From assembly GCA_048061315.1 (NCBI GenBank), contig JBGMRJ010000052.1, positions 1 to 20,234 on the forward strand: DNA of 20,234 nt, written 5' to 3'. Of the stretch, positions 14,388-20,234 are shown in pieces (position 1 is the stretch's first letter; the number at the start of each line of letters is the position of its first letter). The notes beneath the pieces were generated by a model, which saw nothing but the letters and a program-made list of their open reading frames with translations, searched no databases and was not told the DNA's origin. Position numbers and translations under genes: made by a program. This stretch comes from CAYQUC01 sp048061315 (lineage in GTDB: Bacteria > Pseudomonadota > Gammaproteobacteria > UBA6429 > Thiohalophilaceae).

Positions 14388-14753
14388 TTATATTGACACC
14401 TTTTTTAAATTGTCGTCCAGAAAATTAATAATAAAGCTTTTTGATTTCGCACCGGTAAATCTGTTTAATTCAATACCGTTCGATATTAATAAAACACTCG
14501 GAAACCCTCGGGTTTGATAGCGACCAGCAAGCTTCATATTGTCGTCTTCATCAACTTCGATTTTACCCAGGGCTAATTCTCCCTGATATAATTCAACAAT
14601 GTCTTTTAGAATGGGTGCAATTACAATACAAGGTGGACACCATTCAGCCCAGAAATCGATTAGAATGGGCGTCTTTTTGGAATATTCAATTACCTGTGAT
14701 TCAAAATTATCCACATCAATTGTGAAAAGGTGGTCTTTCAGGTTAAATGTCAT
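14388..14753 (-). CDS. Thioredoxin
   Basis: The 121-residue single-domain thioredoxin has active site WCPPC (C39, C42) in IDFWAEWCPPC and cis-proline P85 in GFPSV. There is no signal peptide, so it is cytosolic. Thioredoxins reduce protein disulfides using thioredoxin reductase. The CPPC site differs from the CGPC of housekeeping TrxA and often changes redox potential, so this is probably an accessory thioredoxin, not trxA itself. It converges with the membrane-protein gene (3 bases between stops) and is divergent from the flavoprotein gene, with 82 bases between starts. That spacing allows shared regulation, but no operator is evident. Confidence 0.88.
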   Translation of the reverse strand: MTFNLKDHLFTIDVDNFESQVIEYSKKTPILIDFWAEWCPPCIVIAPILKDIVELYQGELALGKIEVDEDDNMKLAGRYQTRGFPSVLLISNGIELNRFTGAKSKSFIINFLDDNLKKVSI

Positions 14754-14835
14754 TAGTTATTTACGGATTTTAAAAATCTGGATTATATCTGATTTTAATT
14801 CATCATTCATTTCAAAATTATGATATTTTTAATTT

Positions 14836-15936
14836 ATGGCATCTAAAGTTCAATATGATGTAATTATCATTGGTGCAGGCCAATGTGGCACATCACTCGC
14901 GTATTATTTCGCTGAGAATAATATCTCGTATCTTATTCTAGAGAAAGATCGTGCTTTTTCTTCCTGGTATAAAAGATGGGAAAGCTTTTATATGAATACC
15001 GCAAATTGGATGAATTTGCTTCCGGGCATGTCTGATTATTCTCCAGCGTTAGCCAATAATTGTTTTTCTCGAGCGCAAATTATTAATCATTTTGAACAAT
15101 GGTTGAAAAAATGTAGTTCAAATATTAAAATCGCCTGTGTCACTAATATTAAAGCGGTCGATAGTGAGTGGCTTGTTACTACGACTATAGAATCTTATTA
15201 CGCAAGTCATCTTATCGTTGCCATTGGATTCAATGAAACAGTTTTACCAAAATGCTCGGATAAGTTATCACATACTGTTAAACATTTACATTCTTCTGAT
15301 TATATAAATCCTGCTCAAATAACAACGGAAAATGTTTTAATTGTTGGCACAGGAAGTTCCGGAGTACAAATTTGTGAAGATTTGGCTAAAACAAAAAAAC
15401 ATTCAATTATTTTGTCGTGCAGTAATAATCGTTATTTTAACTGGACTTTATTGGGTATTTCAATCTATCAATATGTGCGGGTATTTAAATTATTTGATAT
15501 AAAAAGTCAGTCTTTTTTTGGTCGATTGATACGATTAGTAGCAATCAATAAAGGTGATCCGGCAACGCCTCCACGACCAAAATATTTACAGTCAAAATAT
15601 GGTGTTGAGTTGCAAGGCAAGGTGGCTGATATTAAAAATGATGCTATTATTTTTGACACTAAAGAATCAATAGCTTTAAGCGATATAACAATTATTTGGT
15701 GTACAGGTTTTAAACTGAATCTGGATTCGATTATTGATGATTCTATTAAGAGTAAAATTTTACATTCTAACGGATATCCAAAGTTAATATCAGCATTTGA
15801 ATCTGTTATGCCAAATCTATATTTTATGGGGTTACGGTTTCAACGGTTAATTTCTTCTCATACGGTATATGGGGCAGTTAAAGATTCTAAAAAACTTGCC
15901 GACGAAATTAAAAATAAACTTGTTAAAAAATTGTAA
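14836..15936 (+). CDS. Flavin-containing monooxygenase-like oxidoreductase
   Basis: This 366-residue protein has two dinucleotide-binding sites: GAGQCG (13-18) for FAD and GTGSSG (171-176) for NAD(P)H. Between them lie VAIGFNETVLPK (128-139) and HLHSSDYINP (150-159), the order seen in single-component flavin monooxygenases and the CzcO/YhiN-like subgroup. A third conserved site, IIWCTGFKLN (near residue 290), resembles the ATG motif before the C-terminal FAD contact. The substrate is unknown; candidates are small nucleophilic N, S or carbonyl compounds. No signal peptide; cytoplasmic. It is divergent from the thioredoxin gene and converges on a small membrane-protein gene 4 bases away. A redox pairing with thioredoxin is only a positional suggestion. 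Confidence 0.8.
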   Translation: MASKVQYDVIIIGAGQCGTSLAYYFAENNISYLILEKDRAFSSWYKRWESFYMNTANWMNLLPGMSDYSPALANNCFSRAQIINHFEQWLKKCSSNIKIACVTNIKAVDSEWLVTTTIESYYASHLIVAIGFNETVLPKCSDKLSHTVKHLHSSDYINPAQITTENVLIVGTGSSGVQICEDLAKTKKHSIILSCSNNRYFNWTLLGISIYQYVRVFKLFDIKSQSFFGRLIRLVAINKGDPATPPRPKYLQSKYGVELQGKVADIKNDAIIFDTKESIALSDITIIWCTGFKLNLDSIIDDSIKSKILHSNGYPKLISAFESVMPNLYFMGLRFQRLISSHTVYGAVKDSKKLADEIKNKLVKKL

Positions 15937-15940
15937 CGAG

Positions 15941-16171
15941 TTAGGTTGCTTTATTTTTTACTGTTAATGTTCTTATCAGCTTTAAAATTAATATAATAAT
16001 GGGTGATGAATGTAGAACCAGATCAAATATATCAATAGGTTTAATTAAGGTTAAGGAAAAAAGCATGCGTGATTTTTCAACAAGGTGTGGTTCACCATTT
16101 AAGGGCGCTAATGATAAAAATATCGCGATTGCGATAATGATAGGGTATGAGATGGTATCAAGATATTTCAT
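15941..16171 (-). CDS. Small two-helix membrane protein
   Basis: The 76-residue protein has two hydrophobic helices, about 8-24 (SYPIIIAIAIFLSLAPL) and 53-66 (LHSSPIIILILKLI). Between them lies a conserved-looking loop with EPHLVEKSRMLF and KPIDIFDL. Similar short proteins are often labelled 'RND transporter' in databases, a label I recall and consider unreliable because the protein is far too small to be one. It is predicted to sit in the inner membrane. The gene lies 25 bases downstream of rapA on the same strand, so it probably shares that transcript. Function unknown. Confidence 0.7.
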   Translation of the reverse strand: MKYLDTISYPIIIAIAIFLSLAPLNGEPHLVEKSRMLFSLTLIKPIDIFDLVLHSSPIIILILKLIRTLTVKNKAT

Positions 16172-16196
16172 TTAATATTCCATGTGGTGTATAAAA

Positions 16197-19097
16197 TTAT
16201 TCAACGATTATAATTCGAGTAGCATCAAGTCTCAATGTGGCGTTATTGATGTATTCAGACATTTTATTTTTAGTAATTCGTAAGTAGTCAATTTCATCTT
16301 CTCGAATATTGGGGTTTAATTCTTTTAGTGTTGTTAGACGATCAATTTCGAGATCCATTTTAGCGGTAACATTGTTTTGTGCTATTGATAAAGAGTTGTT
16401 TAGTTGTTCCGTTGCTAATGCTTTTGATTTATCCAATAAGGTATTGATTAATTTTGACATACTTATAATTAACTGATTCGCTGCCGCTTTAGAGACTGGC
16501 TCATGACTTAGATAAACATCCTGATTTTCAAATAATACCGATATATTATTTGCATTATTATCGATGACGATATGAATTTGTTTGTTAGTAAAAAATTGTG
16601 CCATTTTATAAAATTTTGGTGCTGAATAATCAATTATAAATAAACATTCAACTAGCATACTTCCTGATTTAATTGCTTTATGCTTAATCAATGATACGGC
16701 AGTGTTGCCTAATTCATTTCCCGATATCATATCAATAACAGCTGTTACCATGGGGTGTTCCCAGGTTACATAATCAACGTCTTCATGGTTGAGTGCGGTA
16801 TTGCGATCAAACGTGATTGTTTTACCATCGGCCGGTAGTAATGGAAAATGGGCGGTGTGCATGTGGTCACTCGGGCGTATGATAAACTGGTTGTGAGAAT
16901 GATCTTCAAAATCGACACCGTAACATCCAAAAACATGTTCCATGAATTCCTTTAAGTCATCAGCTTTAGAACTTGTTTTAATTGATTCAATGATTTTTGT
17001 TGATATGTGTTTTCGGTGTGAGTTTAATTCCAGTAATCTGTCTCTCCCGGTTTGTAATGATTGGTTTAATTCTTGCAATTTTTTATTCGTTTTAGTAATT
17101 AAGTCATCTAAATAGGTCTTATTAATATTTGAATCCGATAACACGACACTAAGATCATTATAAAATTCAGTGTAAATATTTTGTCCTGCAGGACAGGTTT
17201 TGACAAAGGCATTAAGACCGTCGTTAAACCAATGAAATAAATATTCTTGTGTGGTATTTTTTAAATGCAAAGCATGAATATTGACATCAAATTGTTGACC
17301 AATTCTATCTAGCCGTCCGATACGTTGTTCGAGCAGGTCGGGTATTAGGGGTAGATCAAATAAGATTAAATGATGAGAAAATTGAAAATTTCTGCCTTCA
17401 CTACCAATTTCAGAACAAACTAATGCCTGACTACCGGATTCAGGATCAGCAAAAAAAGCGGCAGATTTATCACGCTTTACAATACTCATGTCTTCATGAA
17501 ACATGGCTATAGTCATGCCATAGCGTGTTTTAAGAGCAAGTTTAATGTCTTCTGCGGTATCTTTGTGTGCACAAATGATTAGAACTTTTTTTGGTTTTAA
17601 TTCTCGTAACGTTGAATGAAGATATTCAATTCTAGGATCAAATTGCCACCAGGCTAATTGTTCGGATTCTTCTGAAAGCGAGTAAAACATTTCAGGGTAT
17701 TGATTATTTAAAATCGCTAACTCGGTGTCTGAGCTATCGCTATGTAATGAACTATATTGAATTGGGTTATCTAATGAAATAGCATGTAAAATTCTATTCG
17801 GAAATCCTTTTACGCCATAACGACTATTTCGAAACAGACATCGCCCGGTACCATGTTGGTCGATTAATTTATCGATTATGGGATCAATAAATTCTCGCGT
17901 TAATTGACCGGATTTTTCGTATTCCTGATATTTTGCCAAGGTAAGTTTCAAGCTGTTATCAGGAAATTGTTGTTGTAAACTTTGACAATCATCATCTGAT
18001 ATTGTTGATGCATTGAGAATTTTATTGATTACTTCGACAATACCAAAATAACCGGATTCTTCTTTAATGAATTTATTCAGATCAGGGTAGCGAATTGGAT
18101 CCAGTAAACGCAATCGGGCAAAATGACCACTTTGACCTAATTGTTCCGGTGTTGCGGTTAGTAATAACACACTTGAGGCAATTTTTGCCAGAACATCAAT
18201 TAATATATATTCAGGACTCGGATTCTGCTCAGACCAATATAAATGGTGTGCTTCGTCAACAATGAGCATGTCCCACTGGCAGGATATGATCTGCTGGGCA
18301 CGTTTAGGATTTTCTGAAAACTGCTCCAATGAGCATAATACTAGTTGTTCAGTATCAAAGGGATTAATGTCAGAGTTATTTTCTTCGATTCCCAAGCAAC
18401 GTTCTTCATCAAGCAGGCTGAACCGCATATTTACCCGGCGCAATAGTTCTACTAGCCATTGGTGTATTAGTGCTCCAGGTACGATTATGAGCACTTTTTG
18501 AACAGATTCGTTTAAATACTGTTGGTGTAATATTAGACATGCTTCTATCGTTTTACCGAGACCAACTTCGTCTGCCAACAATACTCTGGGTGAAAACCGA
18601 TTAGAGACTTCACTGGCGATGTACAATTGATGAGGAATAAGGTCGATACGAGCACCGCTAAGGCCATAGTATGAGGATTGTTCCAGGCTATTTTTATACG
18701 CGAGGGTGCGATAACGAAGTGCAAACCATTTTTCGGCATCAATTTGGCCTGTAAATAGCCGGTCAGTTGCATTGTTAAGTTTTGTATGATGATTTATTTG
18801 TGTTTCGTCAATCCAGTTTTGATCGCCATTTTCATTTTCGACATAATACTGATAATTATCATCTACTATTTTAAGATCGTGAATTATTAATCTATTTTGA
18901 TCTTGATCCTGAATCTCATCTGTTTTTTTGAAGATAATCCGGGCCAGGGGGGCGTTAGTTAGTGCATAGGTTCGCGTTTCATCGCAGGCTGAAAAATTAA
19001 CTGTAACGGTCCTTTGTTCTACATTAATAATGGTACCAAGCCCTAAATCGGATTCGGTTTCACTTATCCAGCGTTGTCCAATGGCGAAATTACTCAA
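16197..19097 (-). CDS. rapA: RNA polymerase-associated ATPase RapA
   Basis: RapA is a Swi2/Snf2 ATPase that binds RNA polymerase and helps recycle it after transcription. At 966 residues it matches E. coli (968). It has the RapA-specific N-terminal region (FAIGQRWISETESDLGLG) before the helicase core, Walker A LLADEVGLGKTIEA (173-186), DEAH at 281-284, LLLTATP (motif III), GSEGRNFQFS and QRIGRLDRIGQ (motifs V and VI). A long RapA-type C-terminal region follows. The start is TTG 19097: an in-frame TGA lies two codons upstream and AGGA (plus-strand 19105-19108) is 7 bases away, so no other start is possible at this site. It is divergent from zapE and followed by a small membrane protein. Confidence 0.95.
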   Translation of the reverse strand: MSNFAIGQRWISETESDLGLGTIINVEQRTVTVNFSACDETRTYALTNAPLARIIFKKTDEIQDQDQNRLIIHDLKIVDDNYQYYVENENGDQNWIDETQINHHTKLNNATDRLFTGQIDAEKWFALRYRTLAYKNSLEQSSYYGLSGARIDLIPHQLYIASEVSNRFSPRVLLADEVGLGKTIEACLILHQQYLNESVQKVLIIVPGALIHQWLVELLRRVNMRFSLLDEERCLGIEENNSDINPFDTEQLVLCSLEQFSENPKRAQQIISCQWDMLIVDEAHHLYWSEQNPSPEYILIDVLAKIASSVLLLTATPEQLGQSGHFARLRLLDPIRYPDLNKFIKEESGYFGIVEVINKILNASTISDDDCQSLQQQFPDNSLKLTLAKYQEYEKSGQLTREFIDPIIDKLIDQHGTGRCLFRNSRYGVKGFPNRILHAISLDNPIQYSSLHSDSSDTELAILNNQYPEMFYSLSEESEQLAWWQFDPRIEYLHSTLRELKPKKVLIICAHKDTAEDIKLALKTRYGMTIAMFHEDMSIVKRDKSAAFFADPESGSQALVCSEIGSEGRNFQFSHHLILFDLPLIPDLLEQRIGRLDRIGQQFDVNIHALHLKNTTQEYLFHWFNDGLNAFVKTCPAGQNIYTEFYNDLSVVLSDSNINKTYLDDLITKTNKKLQELNQSLQTGRDRLLELNSHRKHISTKIIESIKTSSKADDLKEFMEHVFGCYGVDFEDHSHNQFIIRPSDHMHTAHFPLLPADGKTITFDRNTALNHEDVDYVTWEHPMVTAVIDMISGNELGNTAVSLIKHKAIKSGSMLVECLFIIDYSAPKFYKMAQFFTNKQIHIVIDNNANNISVLFENQDVYLSHEPVSKAAANQLIISMSKLINTLLDKSKALATEQLNNSLSIAQNNVTAKMDLEIDRLTTLKELNPNIREDEIDYLRITKNKMSEYINNATLRLDATRIIIVE

Positions 19098-19293
19098 GTG
19101 TCATTCCTATAGCGAATTCTGTTTTCAAAAGTTCAGTATTGTACCGCCTTTCATGGTGGAGCATAATAACTATTATGACATTAAATTCGTTTGTAATTGT
19201 CCAGATTGTTAAAATTCTTCTAATATGTCTATATCCTTAATCGAATTATAGTATAAGTATGGAAACTGTTAACAATTCAATGGTGTGATATTT

Positions 19294-20234
19294 GTGGGAC
19301 CAATAGAAAAATTTCATGAAAAACTGAAGTTGCAAAATTTCAAATATGATGCTGCACAAGAATCAGCAGTTAAATTAATTCAAACATTATATGATAATTT
19401 ATTATCGACACCACAAGTTCAGATTCGGTGGTGGCATAAAATATTTAAAATTGAATTGGTTCCTGTTCGTGGCTTGTATTTCTGGGGCGGAGTCGGTCGT
19501 GGCAAGACATTTTTAATGGATTGTTTTTTTGAAGTAATACCTTTTAAAAATAAGAGACGAATTCATTTTCACCGTTTCATGCTTGAAATTCACGAACAGC
19601 TGCGTGACCTGCCTAAAACGCCCAATCCATTACCCATTGTGGCAAAAAAAATTGCATCAGAAGTTCGAGTGTTATGTTTGGATGAGTTTCATGTTCACGA
19701 TATTACCGATGCAATGCTGTTAACGGGATTATTTAAGTCGCTATTTGAAAATGGCGTTACTTTATTTGCTACTTCAAATGTAAAAATAAACGATTTATAT
19801 AAAAATGGTTTGCAACGTGATTTGTTTTTACCAACAATTGCTTATTTAAATGAACATACCCGTGAATTTGAGTTATTAGCGAATGAAGATTTTCGATTAT
19901 TACAATTAGAGAAAAGCGGAACTTATCATATTGATGGTAATCTTGATAACATTATGCTTGATCACTTTACATCATTAGCACCGACTAGTTGTAGCCATAC
20001 TGAAGATATTATGATTAATCATCGAAAAATTTCAACACTGGGGTTATCAGATGATGTGGTTTGGTTTGATTTTAAGTCTATTTGTATGCAGGCTCATGCG
20101 GCGCCTGATTATCTGGAAATAGCTCAAACATTCCATACTGTTTTGCTCAGTCATGTTCCGATATTAACCGAATCAGAAGATGATTCAGCAAAACGTTTTA
20201 TTCATTTGATCGATGCACTTTATGATCATAAAGT
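19294..20234 (+). CDS. zapE: ZapE/AFG1-family ATPase (cut by window end)
   Basis: The visible 313 residues form most of an AAA+ ATPase of the AFG1/ZapE family. The N-terminal part (FHEKLKLQNFKYDAAQESAVKLIQTLYD) precedes Walker A GVGRGKT (66-72) and Walker B VLCLDEFHV (D130, E131). Family markers HFHRFMLEIH (91-100), FATSNV and LFLPTI are also visible. In E. coli, ZapE interacts with the FtsZ ring and supports division under low oxygen; the mitochondrial homologue AFG1 aids protein quality control. The family is usually about 370 residues, so roughly 50-60 residues lie beyond the window. GTG 19294 is the likely start; an in-frame GTG at 19285 is the alternative, and no strong ribosome-binding site is visible. 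Confidence 0.9.
   Translation, partial: MGPIEKFHEKLKLQNFKYDAAQESAVKLIQTLYDNLLSTPQVQIRWWHKIFKIELVPVRGLYFWGGVGRGKTFLMDCFFEVIPFKNKRRIHFHRFMLEIHEQLRDLPKTPNPLPIVAKKIASEVRVLCLDEFHVHDITDAMLLTGLFKSLFENGVTLFATSNVKINDLYKNGLQRDLFLPTIAYLNEHTREFELLANEDFRLLQLEKSGTYHIDGNLDNIMLDHFTSLAPTSCSHTEDIMINHRKISTLGLSDDVVWFDFKSICMQAHAAPDYLEIAQTFHTVLLSHVPILTESEDDSAKRFIHLIDALYDHK

Noticed and set aside
16197..19097. SNF2 helicase of a defence island
   Set aside because: Its length and RapA-specific N-terminus match housekeeping RapA, and no defence partners are adjacent.
1..20234. CRISPR array, tRNA or rRNA genes
   Set aside because: No regularly spaced direct repeats, cloverleaf-like segments or rRNA sequence were recognised.

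Overview
The window reads as chromosomal DNA of an AT-rich gammaproteobacterium (roughly one third G+C by eye). The housekeeping set points there: a gammaproteobacterial-type gshA, tatD close to the E. coli form, full-length rapA, a zapE/AFG1 ATPase, a CnoX (YbbN)-type thioredoxin with a helical-repeat tail, and a BamD-like lipoprotein. The genus cannot be fixed from the sequence.

Region 1 (1 to about 3602) is accessory DNA and looks like the distal end of an integron gene-cassette array. Small forward-strand genes are each followed by an attC-like palindromic site: the tail of a HicB-type antitoxin (3-152), a Phd/PIN toxin-antitoxin pair (1770-2373), a DUF1697 protein (2484-3023) and a 104-residue protein of unknown function (3147-3461). 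The attC site at 2380-2467 is very clear, those ending at 1655 and 3131 are recognisable, and that at 3468-3601 is long and degenerate. The first attC is split by a decayed IS110-family element of the IS1111 type (about 196-1606). It has a frameshifted transposase, subterminal inverted repeats, and a 350-base non-coding right end with several hairpins where IS1111 elements encode their guide (bridge/seek) RNA. No integron integrase lies in the window; if one exists it should be to the left.

Region 2 (about 3602-4110) is a 500-base gene-free stretch with several inverted repeats. It joins the array to the conserved chromosome.

Region 3 (4111-6914) is a forward run of four close genes: an exported di-haem cytochrome c, an exported methionine sulfoxide reductase MsrA, a HIT-family hydrolase, and a patatin-like lipase that overlaps the HIT gene. 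It ends at a perfect 15-bp hairpin.

Region 4 (6970-9753, minus strand) holds a PstS-like substrate-binding protein, CnoX, and a YigB-like HAD phosphatase. Region 5 has gshA (plus) with a recognisable promoter, then a small unknown gene and a BamD-like lipoprotein on the minus strand. Region 6 is tatD followed by two small uncharacterised genes, converging on a second thioredoxin (minus). Region 7 has an FMO-like flavoprotein (plus), a small two-helix membrane protein and rapA (both minus), and finally a zapE/AFG1 ATPase cut by the window end.

The most unusual biology is the cassette array with its IS1111-type element inside an attC site, the associated candidate guide RNA, and the self-promoted Phd/PIN cassette. 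The rest is largely ordinary chromosome, apart from the HIT-patatin overlap and the exported cytochrome c/MsrA pair.
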